This document shows positions 17,013 to 25,505 of a stretch of 64,000 nt of DNA, one piece after another (the stretch's first letter is position 1; each line of letters opens with the position of its first letter). The stretch comes from Streptomyces sp. VRA16 Mangrove soil (GTDB lineage: Bacteria; Actinomycetota; Actinomycetes; Streptomycetales; Streptomycetaceae). The notes under the pieces were generated by a model. The model saw only the letters and a program-made list of their open reading frames with translations, had not been told where the DNA came from and did not search any database. Location: positions 496,001 through 560,000 of the forward strand of contig NZ_JAFVLN010000003.1 of the NCBI RefSeq assembly GCF_017377775.1. Reading direction: 5' to 3'. The position numbers and the translations under genes were made by a program.

Positions 17013-18223
17013 CGGCCACGACGGATCCGCGTACCGCTCCGGACAGGACCCGGCAGACGTGACCGGGCCGCCCCGCCGCGGGCGCCCAGGCCGGAAGCCA
17101 CCAGCAACAGGGCACTGAGCATCACGAACGGCGCCGCCGTACCGGCCACCCCCGCGATCAGCCCCGCCGACGCGGGCGCCGCGACCTGGCCCAGCCGGTT
17201 GCCGGTGAGGCGCAGCGCCAGGGCCGTCGAACGGGCGTCCGGCGGGGCCGCCTGGACGACCGTCGTCATCGACAGCGGCTGTCCCACGCCCAGACAGAAT
17301 CCGAGCACGATCAGGATCGCGGCGAGGGCCCGGACCGGGACCGGGAGGGCGATCGACGCGCACAGCAGCGCCGCCAGCAGGCAGGTCGTCGCGATGAGTA
17401 CCGACCGCCCCAGCCAGTTGATCAGCGGAGTCATGACGAGGCGACAGGCGATCGTCGCGCCCGCGCGCAGGCTCAGGAGCACGCCGACGACGGACGGGGC
17501 GATGCCGCGGTGTTCGCCGACCACGGGCAGGTAGGCGGTGAGGATGTCGGTCGCCGACAGCACCGCCAGGCTGATGAAGATGCCGCCGGGCACGCCGCGC
17601 GTCCGGAGGATCCGGCGCACCGGGACCCGGGACGCCGCCCGGTTCGCGCCCGAACTCGTCGACGTACGACGGGATTCGATGCGCCACAGCGAGGTGAACG
17701 CCATCGCGCACACGCCCGCCGAGATCAGCAGCGCGAGCGCACTCGTGCCCGCCATGTCGTCCCCGCCGATCACCGCGCCCGCCGCGATCGGGCCGATCAG
17801 CTGGCCGAGGGAGGCGCCGATCGTGAAGTGGCCGAAGTTGCGGTCCTGTTCGTCGGGGCCCGACTGGCGGGCCACGATCGACTGGGCGCCGATGACGAAG
17901 CAGAGGTGGCCGAGGCCCATCACGCCGCTCCACGCGGCCATCGCCACGAGGGAGTCGGCGAGGCCGCTCAGGGCGCAGCCGCCGGAGATCAGCACCACGC
18001 CGACCGGCAGCAGCGGCGCGCACCGGCCGTGGTCGGTCCGCCGGCCGAGCGGTACCGCGGCGAACAGCGGGAGGAGCGCGTAGACACCCGCGATCACCCC
18101 CACGGCCCGCTCGTCAGCGCCGAGCGCGAGCGCCCGGTAGGAGACGGCGGGCCGCGCCATCGACACCGCCCCCTGCGCGAAGCTGAAGGCGATGACGAGG
18201 CGCAGCAACCACGTACGGCTCAT
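16988..18223 (-). CDS. MFS transporter
   Basis: A 411-residue major facilitator with about 12 hydrophobic segments. The first helix begins LLRLVIAFSFAQGAVSM, and the loop between helices 2 and 3 carries the family-type motif GRRTDHGR (about residues 60-67). It probably exports a small molecule; the substrate cannot be told. The ATG lies 16 bases after the stop of the CitMHS gene, so the two are co-transcribed. The last residues (SRSSPRP and stop) are encoded by the right arm of the repeat hairpin at 16989-17012. The natural C terminus has therefore been replaced or extended by repeat sequence. Confidence 0.88.
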   Translation of the reverse strand: MSRTWLLRLVIAFSFAQGAVSMARPAVSYRALALGADERAVGVIAGVYALLPLFAAVPLGRRTDHGRCAPLLPVGVVLISGGCALSGLADSLVAMAAWSGVMGLGHLCFVIGAQSIVARQSGPDEQDRNFGHFTIGASLGQLIGPIAAGAVIGGDDMAGTSALALLISAGVCAMAFTSLWRIESRRTSTSSGANRAASRVPVRRILRTRGVPGGIFISLAVLSATDILTAYLPVVGEHRGIAPSVVGVLLSLRAGATIACRLVMTPLINWLGRSVLIATTCLLAALLCASIALPVPVRALAAILIVLGFCLGVGQPLSMTTVVQAAPPDARSTALALRLTGNRLGQVAAPASAGLIAGVAGTAAPFVMLSALLLVASGLGARGGAARSRLPGPVRSGTRIRRGRSRSSPRP

Positions 18224-18239
18224 CGGTTCGTCCGGCCGG

Positions 18240-19646
18240 TCACACGATCCCGAACAGCAGGCCGGCGCCGAGGACCACGAGCGCGGTCAGCGCGGCCCAT
18301 TTCACGGTGAACCTGGTGTGGTCGCCGAACTCGACCTTGGCCATGCCGACGAGGACGTACACGGCCGGGACGAGCGGGCTCGACATGTGCAGCGGCTGGC
18401 CGATGAGGGAGGCGCGGGCGATCTCCAGGGACGAGACGCCGTGCGCGGCGCCCGCCTCGGACAGGACCGGCAGGATGCCGAAGTAGAAGCCGTCGTTGGA
18501 CATGAAGTACGTGAAGGGGATCGACAGGACACCCGTGACGAGGGCCATGTGCGGGCCCATCCAGTCGGGGATGCCGTTCACGACCCACTTGGCCATGTGG
18601 TCGACCATGCCGGTGCCCTGGAGGACGCCGGTGAAGACGGCGGCGGCGAAGACCATGCCGGAGACGTTGAGGACGTTCTCGGCGTGCGCCGCGATGCGGG
18701 CCTTCTGGTCGGGCATGTGCGGGTAGTTGACGGTGAGGGCGAGCGCCGCGGCCAGGATGAACAGGACCGGGATCGGCAGCCACTCCATGATCATCGCGGT
18801 GAGCAGGGTCACCGTGAGGAGCGCGTTGAACCAGTAGAGCTTGGGCCGCAGGGTGGCGCGGTTCGGGTCGAGGCCGGCGAAGGTCTCGCCGTCCTCGTTC
18901 TCGTACGAGGGGGCCGCGTGGTCGCCGGTGCCACCCGTCGCCCTGCCCTTGCCGGTACCGGTACCCGCGCCCACGAGGACCTTCTCGTCGGCGGTCTCGG
19001 TCACCGTCTCGGTGACCTCCTCGAGCGACAGGTAGCCGAGGCGCTTGCGCTCGCGGCGGCCCAGCACGTACGCGAGGGCGAAGACGAAGAGGAGACCGAC
19101 GCCGAGCGCGGGGATCATCGGGACGAAGATGTCGCTCGCGTTGAGCTTGAGGGCCGTGGCCGCGCGGGCGGTCGGGCCGCCCCAGGGCAGCGTGTTCATG
19201 ACGCCGTTGGCGGTGGCCGCGACACCCGTCATCACGACGAGGCTCATCTTCAGGCGCTTGTACAGCGGGTACATCGCCGAGACGGTGATCATGAAGGTCG
19301 TCGAGCCGTCGCCGTCGAGCGAGACGATCGCGGCGAGCACGGCCGTGCCGACGACGATGCGCACCGGGTCGGCCTTCGCGAACTTCAGGATGCCGCGCAC
19401 GATCGGGTCGAAGAGACCGACGTCGATCATCACGCCGAAGTAGACGATCGCGAACATCAGCATGGCGGCCGTGGGCGCCAGATCGCCGATGCCGGCGATG
19501 ACGTAGTCGCCGAGGTGCGCGCCCTTGCCCACCAGGACGCAGAACAGCGCCGGGATGAGCACGAGCGCCGCGATCGGCGACACCTTCTTCATCATGATCA
19601 GCACCAGGAAGGTGGCGATCATGACGAATCCGAGGATCGTCAGCAT
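18240..19646 (-). CDS. CitMHS-family citrate-metal symporter
   Basis: A 468-residue membrane transporter of the CitMHS family, which takes up citrate complexed with a divalent metal together with protons. Twelve or so hydrophobic segments are visible. The family-typical stretches VSLDGDGSTTFMITVSAMYPLY (about 109-130) and NTLPWGGPTARAA (about 150-162) are present. A charged cytoplasmic loop (about 205-265) is rich in Glu, Thr and Gly. It is followed 16 bases later by the MFS gene. An AGGAA ribosome site lies about 7 bases before the ATG. An inverted repeat about 85 bases upstream (19729-19745) may be its operator. Preferred metal is unknown. Confidence 0.92.
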   Translation of the reverse strand: MLTILGFVMIATFLVLIMMKKVSPIAALVLIPALFCVLVGKGAHLGDYVIAGIGDLAPTAAMLMFAIVYFGVMIDVGLFDPIVRGILKFAKADPVRIVVGTAVLAAIVSLDGDGSTTFMITVSAMYPLYKRLKMSLVVMTGVAATANGVMNTLPWGGPTARAATALKLNASDIFVPMIPALGVGLLFVFALAYVLGRRERKRLGYLSLEEVTETVTETADEKVLVGAGTGTGKGRATGGTGDHAAPSYENEDGETFAGLDPNRATLRPKLYWFNALLTVTLLTAMIMEWLPIPVLFILAAALALTVNYPHMPDQKARIAAHAENVLNVSGMVFAAAVFTGVLQGTGMVDHMAKWVVNGIPDWMGPHMALVTGVLSIPFTYFMSNDGFYFGILPVLSEAGAAHGVSSLEIARASLIGQPLHMSSPLVPAVYVLVGMAKVEFGDHTRFTVKWAALTALVVLGAGLLFGIV

Positions 19647-19728
19647 GGGTGGGTTCCTATCGTCGTTCGCCCTTGAACTACCGCCCGGGGGTCGGCGGTC
19701 AGCGAGACGTTAGGGGCCGCCCGACAGC

Positions 19729-19745
19729 GTTAACAAGATGTTGAC
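19729..19745. promoter_or_regulatory. Inverted repeat upstream of the CitMHS gene
   Basis: GTTAACA-AGA-TGTTGAC is a 7-base inverted repeat with one mismatch and a 3-base spacer. It lies in the only A/T-rich part of the 166-base gap between the TetR stop and the CitMHS start. Its size fits a dimeric regulator. The adjacent TetR protein is one possible ligand, a two-component citrate regulator another. Confidence 0.4.
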
Positions 19746-19812
19746 GCGTGAGCAATAAGCGCAAAACTCCAGGTCACAGCTTTACGACGATCAGTGCGCA
19801 GGCTCCGGCCCG

Positions 19813-20421
19813 TCAGTCGAGGGTGCGGGCCAGATAGGCGCGCAGCAGTTCCCGGGTCTCCGCGATGATCGCCTCGTCGCCCTCGGGGCCGGTCTGGAAC
19901 GCGAGGCGTACGAGCGCGTCGGCCGCCTCGACCGCCACCAGGAAGGTGCGCCGCAGCGCCTCGTCGGCGGTGCGGCCGAGGTGGGGGGCGAGGAGGTCGG
20001 TGAGGGTGTCGGCGACCCGGACGTTGGGAGCCGCGTCGGGGGCGCCGACCGGGATCTGGGTGCCGAAGTCGACCAGGGAGAAGCCCGGTGCGGTGCGCTT
20101 CATGGCGAGGTACTCGTCGAGGAACGCGTCCATCGCGGCGCGCCAGTCGTCGGCGGGGATCGCGTCGAGGCGCCCGGTGACGCGCTCCGTGTACCGCTCC
20201 AGGTTGCGCTGGGCCAGGGAGTCGACCATGGCCCGCTTGTCGGTGAAGAAGCGGTAGACCGAACCGATGGGGACGTCGGCGCGGCCCGCGACGGCCCGGG
20301 TGCTCAACCGCTCGTAGCCGACCTCGTCGAGGAGATCGGCGCAGGCGTCGAGGATCCGGCTCAGCCGTTCGGCGCTGCGCCGCTGAACGGGGGTGCGGCG
20401 CAAGGAGGTCGGGTGGGGCAT
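19813..20421 (-). CDS. TetR/AcrR-family transcriptional regulator
   Basis: A 202-residue one-domain repressor. The N-terminal TetR helix-turn-helix is at about 15-62 (RILDACADLLDEVGYERLSTRAVAGRADV, then GSVYRFFTDK). The rest is the helical ligand-binding and dimerisation part. ATG 20421 has an AGGGTG ribosome site. A GTG 10 codons upstream (20451) is possible but has poorer support. It lies 34 bases behind the lipoprotein gene. By position this could be the counterpart of S. coelicolor SCO1712, recalled as a TetR-type pleiotropic down-regulator of antibiotic production; this was not checked. Confidence 0.9.
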   Translation of the reverse strand: MPHPTSLRRTPVQRRSAERLSRILDACADLLDEVGYERLSTRAVAGRADVPIGSVYRFFTDKRAMVDSLAQRNLERYTERVTGRLDAIPADDWRAAMDAFLDEYLAMKRTAPGFSLVDFGTQIPVGAPDAAPNVRVADTLTDLLAPHLGRTADEALRRTFLVAVEAADALVRLAFQTGPEGDEAIIAETRELLRAYLARTLD

Positions 20422-20455
20422 GCCGGTCACCCTACGGCGCGGACGTCGCACGGGG

Positions 20456-20968
20456 TCAGGGGCTGGGCGACGCGGTCTCGGCCCCGGAGGCGGTGAGGTC
20501 GGCCGTGGCCTCGACGGGTTCGCCCTCCACCGCCCACACCGTGCGGTCGTCGGCGTAGAGGCGGGCGGTGACCTTGTGGGTGCCGCGGGTGACCCGGTCG
20601 CCGGGCAGCCGGTAGTCGACGGCGCGCAGCAGGGTCAGGCGCCGGCCGTCGAGGTAGAGCTGGACGTAGCCGCGGCCGTGCACGGCGCGGGCCTCGGTGC
20701 CCCGGGGGCTGAGCCGGAAGTTGCGGACCCGGATCCGGATGTCCCAGCCGCCGTCGGGCCCCGGGTCCGGCTGGACGACCAGGCCGACGTCAGGGGCGTC
20801 CTTGCCGGGGATCTGGCGCAGGTGGCGGCCCTCGGCGTCGGTCTTGTCGAGCACCGTGCCGACGTGGCGCGGGCCGCCGTCGTCGTCACCGCACCCGGCG
20901 AGGCCCGTGAGCAGGGCACAGGTGAGAAGGGTGGCGGCGAGGGCGCGGGCCGGCGACGTCCTGGGCAT
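20456..20968 (-). CDS. Small secreted lipoprotein of unknown function
   Basis: A 170-residue protein with a type II signal peptide: MPRTSPAR, a hydrophobic stretch, then the lipobox LAGC (Cys26) followed by GDDDGG. The mature part is predicted beta-rich (RVRNFRLSP, YVQLYLDGRRLTLL) with no family I recognise. The start at 20968 places the signal peptide correctly. Frame continues upstream to 21085 but gives an Arg-rich extension with no signal character, so it is not used. It is probably transcribed with the TetR gene behind it. The leader reaches the palindrome at 21084, shared with hmgA. Confidence 0.78.
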   Translation of the reverse strand: MPRTSPARALAATLLTCALLTGLAGCGDDDGGPRHVGTVLDKTDAEGRHLRQIPGKDAPDVGLVVQPDPGPDGGWDIRIRVRNFRLSPRGTEARAVHGRGYVQLYLDGRRLTLLRAVDYRLPGDRVTRGTHKVTARLYADDRTVWAVEGEPVEATADLTASGAETASPSP

Positions 20969-21083
20969 GCTCCGGACAGTAGAGGAACCCTCACGTTCGG
21001 GGATCCGTCTCGGGGAGGAGGCCCGGGGGCCCTCGCGGCGGACCCCGCGAACCCGGCGGACCGACCTCTTGCGCGGGCCGATC

Positions 21084-21113
21084 ATGAATCCTACGGTTGA
21101 GCATAGGAATCAT
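21084..21113. promoter_or_regulatory. Inverted repeat between lipoprotein gene and hmgA (candidate operator)
   Basis: ATGAATCCTA (21084-21093) and TAGGAATCAT (21104-21113) pair at 9 of 10 positions across a 10-base spacer. The site ends 13 bases before hmgA and lies in a notably A/T-rich island between divergent genes. Arm length and spacing fit a dimeric repressor controlling homogentisate degradation. The GntR protein at 22679 is one candidate. Confidence 0.5.
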
Positions 21114-21126
21114 TGACGAGGGAGCG

Positions 21127-22461
21127 ATGATGAGCGGGGACGTACGCAAGGCGGCCGAGACGCTGACCTATCTGTCCGGTTTCGGGAACGAGCACAGCTC
21201 GGAGGCCGTGCCGGGCGCCCTGCCCGAGGGGCGGAACTCGCCGCAGCGGGCCCCGCTCGGGCTGTACGCGGAGCAGCTCAGCGGCACCGCGTTCACCGAG
21301 CCCCGCGCGCACAACCGGCGTTCGTGGCTGTACCGCATCCGCCCGTCGGCGGCGCACCCGGAGTTCACCCGGACCGACAACGGCGCGATCCGCACGGCCC
21401 CGTTCACCGAGACGGTGCCCGACCCCAACCGGCGCCGCTGGAACCCGCTGCCCGAGCCGGCCCCCGGCACGGACTGGCTGGCGGGCCTGTGGACGCTGGG
21501 CGGCAACGGGGACGTGACGCAGCGCACCGGCATGGCCGTGCACCTGTACCACGCCAACTCCTCGATGTCGGACCGGGTGTTCAGCGACGCGGACGGCGAG
21601 CTGCTGATCGTGCCGGAGCGCGGGGGGCTGCTGCTGCGCACGGAGTTCGGGCTGCTGGCCGTGGATCCGGGTGAGGTCGCGCTGATCCCGCGCGGGGTCC
21701 GGTTCCGGGTGGAGCTGCTCGACGAGAGCGCCCGCGGGTACGTGTGCGAGAACTACGGGGCGCCGTTCCAGCTCCCCGACCTGGGTCCGATCGGCGCCAA
21801 CGGCCTGGCGAACGTGCGGGACTTCAGGGCTCCCGTCGCCGCGTACGAGGACCGGGCAGACGCGGCCGGAGCGGTGGAGGTGGTCAACAAGTTCTGCGGC
21901 AACCTCTGGACCGCGACCTACGACCACTCCCCGCTGGACGTCGTCGCCTGGCACGGCAATCACGTCCCGTACGTGTACGACCTGCGCCGCTTCAACGTCA
22001 TCGGCACGATCTCGTACGACCACCCGGACCCGTCGATCTTCACGGTCCTCACCTCCCCCTCGGACACCCCGGGACTCGCGGGCGTCGACTTCGTGGTGTT
22101 CGCGCCGCGCTGGCTGGTGGGCGAGGACACGTTCCGGCCGCCGTACTTCCACCGGAACGTGATGAGCGAGTACATGGGGCTCATCGAGGGCGCCTACGAC
22201 GCGAAGACCGCCGGAGAGGGGGGCTTCGTGCCGGGCGGCGGCTCCCTGCACAACATGATGTCCGCGCACGGGCCCGACCGGGAGACGTTCGACAGGGCGA
22301 GCGCGGCCGAGCTGAAGCCGCAGCGGGTCGACGACGGGCTGGCGTTCATGTTCGAGACGCGGTGGCCGGTGGTCGCGACGGAGCAGGCTGCCGGGGCGGG
22401 GCACCTGCAGCGCGGCTACGACGATGTGTGGCGCGGGCTGGAGCGTCACTTCGGGGTGTAG
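21127..22461 (+). CDS. hmgA: Homogentisate 1,2-dioxygenase
   Basis: A 444-residue iron-dependent ring-cleaving dioxygenase converting homogentisate to maleylacetoacetate in tyrosine and phenylalanine breakdown. The sequence is typical from the N terminus ([13 protein letters not shown]) onward. The iron site is visible: [10 protein letters not shown] supplies a His and the Glu, and [12 protein letters not shown] the further His. [15 protein letters not shown] is also conserved. Length matches the family (430-445). Two adjacent ATG codons (21127, 21130) follow GAGGGAG, and the second has the better spacing. Frame continues upstream to 21097 but crosses the operator palindrome. The other pathway genes are not nearby. 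Confidence 0.97.
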   Translation: MMSGDVRKAAETLTYLSGFGNEHSSEAVPGALPEGRNSPQRAPLGLYAEQLSGTAFTEPRAHNRRSWLYRIRPSAAHPEFTRTDNGAIRTAPFTETVPDPNRRRWNPLPEPAPGTDWLAGLWTLGGNGDVTQRTGMAVHLYHANSSMSDRVFSDADGELLIVPERGGLLLRTEFGLLAVDPGEVALIPRGVRFRVELLDESARGYVCENYGAPFQLPDLGPIGANGLANVRDFRAPVAAYEDRADAAGAVEVVNKFCGNLWTATYDHSPLDVVAWHGNHVPYVYDLRRFNVIGTISYDHPDPSIFTVLTSPSDTPGLAGVDFVVFAPRWLVGEDTFRPPYFHRNVMSEYMGLIEGAYDAKTAGEGGFVPGGGSLHNMMSAHGPDRETFDRASAAELKPQRVDDGLAFMFETRWPVVATEQAAGAGHLQRGYDDVWRGLERHFGV

Positions 22462-22509
22462 TGGTGGGCGGGTGTGTCCGCCGGGTGACGGATGCGGCGC
22501 GGATCGCGG

Positions 22510-22629
22510 GTGCGTGGGGGCTCGTCGCGCAGTTACCCGCGCCCCCGAAGCACGCGCCGCGCGCGGCTTCCTCCTGGGTGGGCGGAGCTCGCTTCGAGGG
22601 GCGCGGGGAACTGCGCGACCAGCCACGCA
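22510..22629. repeat. Long imperfect inverted repeat after hmgA
   Basis: About 40 bases at 22510-22550 are repeated in inverted form at 22591-22629 with few mismatches. The shared core is the CGCGCAGTT(C)CCCGCGCCCC element of the cluster at 16840. It lies 48 bases after the hmgA stop and probably ends transcription there. It also creates misleading open frames that run into the GntR gene. Confidence 0.7.
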
Positions 22630-22678
22630 CCGTCCGCGGCCGCCGACCGGACCACCCTCGGCAGACGAGAGCGCACCC

Positions 22679-23479
22679 ATGCCCCAGGCCACATTGCGCA
22701 TCACGCCCCCGACCGATACGGATAACCCCGTGACGTCATTCGCCCCGGACTCGATCGTCCTGAACCGTAAGTTGCCGCTCTGGTATCAGGTGTCGCAGTC
22801 CCTGCGCGCCTCGATACTCGGAAGGTCACCGCAGGACCCGCTGCGCCTGCCCACCGAGGAACAGCTCGCCGGTCACTACGGCGTCTCGGTGCTGACCATG
22901 CGCCAGGCCCTCAAGGAGCTGGAGGACGAGGGCCTGATCACCCGGCACCGCCGCCGCGGCACCTTCATCGAACCGGCCGCCCAGCGCGGCGCACCGGTGC
23001 GGCTGCTCGGCTCGGTGGACGCGATCGTGGCGCAGCAGTCCGGCATGACGGCCGAGCTGCTCGAACACGGCAGCACGCCCGTGCCCGCCGCGCTGGCCGA
23101 CCACTTCCCGGGGACCGGGCACGTCGCGATGTACCACCGGCTGCGCAGCGACGAGAAGACCGGCGAGCCGACGAACCACGCCCGCAACTACATCCGGCCC
23201 GAACTGGGCGAACGGGTCGACGTCGCGGACCTGGAGCGCTGGCCGATGACGAAGGTGCTCAGGGACGTCGTGGGCGTGCGGATCACCCGGGTCACCGACT
23301 CCGTCGAGGCGCGGCTCGCCGACCCGGAGACGGCCCGGCTGCTCCAGGTGCCGCTGCTCAGCCCGATCCTGCACTACACGGGCATCACGTACGACGAGGA
23401 GGGCCGCGTCCTCGACGTGGCCGTCATCCACTACCGCGGCGACCGGTTCTCGTTCTCGGTGACACTGGACGCGGACTGA
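22679..23479 (+). CDS. GntR/HutC-family transcriptional regulator
   Basis: A 266-residue regulator with an N-terminal GntR winged helix (about 35-105; LPLWYQVSQSLRASIL, RLPTEEQLAGHYGVSVLTMRQALKEL in two parts, RHRRRGTFIE). A UTRA ligand-binding domain follows (about 120-260), so it belongs to the HutC subgroup that senses small metabolites. ATG 22679 is chosen because sequence further upstream in this frame is the hairpin repeat. The ribosome site is weak. An alternative GTG lies at 22730. Its position behind hmgA, with a palindrome ahead of hmgA, makes control of aromatic catabolism possible but unproven. Confidence 0.88.
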   Translation: MPQATLRITPPTDTDNPVTSFAPDSIVLNRKLPLWYQVSQSLRASILGRSPQDPLRLPTEEQLAGHYGVSVLTMRQALKELEDEGLITRHRRRGTFIEPAAQRGAPVRLLGSVDAIVAQQSGMTAELLEHGSTPVPAALADHFPGTGHVAMYHRLRSDEKTGEPTNHARNYIRPELGERVDVADLERWPMTKVLRDVVGVRITRVTDSVEARLADPETARLLQVPLLSPILHYTGITYDEEGRVLDVAVIHYRGDRFSFSVTLDAD

Positions 23480-23501
23480 CCGCGCGCACGGGGGACGTAC
23501 C

Positions 23502-24716
23502 ATGCCGCACGTGACGAACGACCGGCTCACCGACGCGATCGAGCTCTCGGACCTCATGCCGTGGTCCGTGGCGCCCCTGCGCCTGGGCCGCGGCTGGCCC
23601 GTCGCGCCGGACGCCGCGTCCCTGAAGGCCCGTTGGGACAGATTCGTCCGCGCGAGCGCCGCCGAACGCGAGGCGCTCCTGGAGTCCTCCCGTGCCCGCA
23701 CCCTGCACACGGCGGCGGCCCAGCTGCCCGGTCAGCGCGCGGGCACCGAGCCGCTCGCCCACGCCGAGGGCCCCTGCCCCGAGCCGGTGCGCATCCTGCA
23801 CGGGCCGTTCGACGAGCAGTGGCTGATCCCCGACCAGCGCCTGATCGACGCGGCCCGCCCCGAGCTGTGGCGGGTCGCCGACGAGCGGCAGCTGTACCTG
23901 GTGGAGCAGGGGTACGTGCCCGAGGCCGCGGGCCCCGTCGTGCTCGCGTCCGCCGTGCTGCCCGAGGGCCGCTCCCCCGCCGGACGTCCCGGCCGGATCC
24001 GCCCCCTGTACCGGCGTCCGGGCGCGGCCGAACCGAACATCGCGCCGGGGCTGCTCCAGCACCTCTCCGGAACGTACGGACAGGACGTCGCCGCCGACGA
24101 TCTGTTCGCCTGGATCCTGGCCACGGCCGGGCGCGACGCCCGCAAGGAGTGCCGGGTGCCGCTGCCCGCCGACCCGGACGTGTGGCGGCGCGGGGTCGAA
24201 CTCGGCCGCCGCGTCCTGTGGTTGCAGCGGCGCGGCGCCGGCACCGAGCGCCCGAAGCTGCCGGGCGGCCGCCGCCCGTACGTCCGCGCCCCGCTCCCGG
24301 CCCGCCCGGCGGAACTCCGCTACGACCGCGAGGAGGAGGCCCTGCTCGTCGGGGACGGCCGGATCTCCCCCGTGCCGACGGCCGCCTGGGACTTCCACGT
24401 CAGCGGGGTGCGCGTCCTGGAACAGTGGTTCGCGCGCCGCACGGCGACGGCCGAGCCCGGCACGCTCGCGGCGGTCCGCCCGGCGACCTGGCCGCAGAAC
24501 TGGACGTCGGAACTGCTCGAAGTCGTCACCGTCCTGGCCCTGCTGACCGAACTGCGCCCGCTCCAGGACGAGTTGACGGCCGCCCTCGGCGATCTGATCA
24601 CCCCGGCCGAGCTGCGCGGCGCCCACGTCCTGCCGGTCCCGGACAGCGCCCTGCACCCGGCCTCGGTCCTGGACCACCAGGAAGAGGGGCCGGGCGGCCA
24701 GTTCGCGCTGCTCTGA
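23502..24716 (+). CDS. Type ISP restriction-modification-like protein, orphan C-terminal module
   Basis: A 404-residue cytoplasmic protein. WDFHVSGVRVLEQWFARR (about residues 290-307) and the following THP-rich-to-Leu helix resemble the C-terminal specificity module of type ISP (single-polypeptide) restriction-modification enzymes such as LlaBIII. No methyltransferase motif (NPPY/DPPY), helicase Walker motif or nuclease motif is visible, and the protein is about a quarter of a full enzyme. It may be a domesticated DNA-binding module. The ATG has a GGGGGA ribosome site and follows the GntR gene by 22 bases, so the two may share a transcript. The family assignment is from pattern memory. Confidence 0.6.
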   Translation: MPHVTNDRLTDAIELSDLMPWSVAPLRLGRGWPVAPDAASLKARWDRFVRASAAEREALLESSRARTLHTAAAQLPGQRAGTEPLAHAEGPCPEPVRILHGPFDEQWLIPDQRLIDAARPELWRVADERQLYLVEQGYVPEAAGPVVLASAVLPEGRSPAGRPGRIRPLYRRPGAAEPNIAPGLLQHLSGTYGQDVAADDLFAWILATAGRDARKECRVPLPADPDVWRRGVELGRRVLWLQRRGAGTERPKLPGGRRPYVRAPLPARPAELRYDREEEALLVGDGRISPVPTAAWDFHVSGVRVLEQWFARRTATAEPGTLAAVRPATWPQNWTSELLEVVTVLALLTELRPLQDELTAALGDLITPAELRGAHVLPVPDSALHPASVLDHQEEGPGGQFALL

Positions 24717-24722
24717 GCGGAG

Positions 24723-25442
24723 CTACGCGCCGACCTCGCCCGCGAACCCCTCCAGCGTCCGCCGCAGTGCCCGCTCGAAGACGGCCTCCAGGTCGATGGG
24801 TCCGGCGTCCTCGGTGAACGCGGCGGCGAGGCGCGGGTACTTCCCCGTGGCCACCTGGCTGCCGAGGTAGGCGATCCGCACGGCCTGTTCCTGCTCCTCG
24901 CTCCACGGCAGCGACCGGGTGCGCTCGGCGGTGGCGATCTCGTTGGCGACGTAGGTCGTCACCACGCTCGTCACGGACGCGATCAGCTCCATCTTCGTGC
25001 CGTAGGACACCTCCAGCGGGTCCAGGCAGCTCAGGCAGTACTCCAGGTACGTCAGGGCGTTGGGGCTGAACCCGTACACCGGTGACATCAGGCGCGGCAG
25101 CCAGGGGTGGCGGTGCATGAGGGCGCGCGCCTGCCGGGCGAGGCCGAGCACGTCGGCGCGCCAGTCGCCGGACGGCTCGACGTAGTCGTACTCGGCGCTG
25201 ACGGCGTCGACCATCAGCTCGTACAGGTCCTCCTTGCGCGGCACGTAGTTGTACAGCGACATCGTGCCCATGCCGAGGTCACCGGCGACCCGGCGCATGG
25301 AGACCGCGTCGATGCCCTCCGCGTCGGCGACGCGCACCGCCGCGGCCGCGATGTCGGCCCTGCTGTGCGCGGGCCGTGGGCCCCGTCCGGCGCGCTCGGG
25401 GCGCGCCCAGATCACTTCGGGTACGGCCGCTCGGCCCGCCAT
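24723..25442 (-). CDS. TetR-family regulator of the adjacent ABC exporter
   Basis: A 239-residue repressor with a TetR helix-turn-helix at about 27-75 (AVRVADAEGIDAVSMRRVA, then MGTMSLYNYVPRKEDL) and a TetR_C-type ligand domain. Its ATG has a GAGGTG ribosome site, and it is transcribed away from the ABC genes. Two palindromes in and beside the shared promoter (25471 and 25513) are the likely binding sites. Proteins in this arrangement commonly sense the drug exported by the neighbouring pump. It ends 6 bases from the convergent ISP-like gene. Confidence 0.9.
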   Translation of the reverse strand: MAGRAAVPEVIWARPERAGRGPRPAHSRADIAAAAVRVADAEGIDAVSMRRVAGDLGMGTMSLYNYVPRKEDLYELMVDAVSAEYDYVEPSGDWRADVLGLARQARALMHRHPWLPRLMSPVYGFSPNALTYLEYCLSCLDPLEVSYGTKMELIASVTSVVTTYVANEIATAERTRSLPWSEEQEQAVRIAYLGSQVATGKYPRLAAAFTEDAGPIDLEAVFERALRRTLEGFAGEVGA

Positions 25443-25470
25443 TGATCATCACCTCGCGAACCATCGTAGT

Positions 25471-25487
25471 TACGTACGGCGTACGTA
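25471..25487. promoter_or_regulatory. TetR operator 1
   Basis: TACGTAC-GGC-GTACGTA is a perfect 7-base inverted repeat with a 3-base spacer in the TetR/ABC intergenic region, 19 bases before the ABC start codon. Confidence 0.75.
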
Positions 25488-25505
25488 GTGCGGTACGGTG
25501 GCACC

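Noticed and set aside
10384..17115. A 2243-codon open frame on the minus strand
   Set aside because: It is antisense to the VCBS and SARP genes, has Arg/Gly/Ala-rich random composition and no domain. It is an artefact of third-position GC bias.
20969..21085. Longer form of the lipoprotein starting at 21085
   Set aside because: It would put 39 Arg-rich residues before a complete signal peptide and lipobox, and it overlaps the hmgA palindrome.
22424..22678. 85-codon N-terminal extension of the GntR regulator
   Set aside because: The extension is a translation of the post-hmgA hairpin repeat. The GntR fold starts after ATG 22679.
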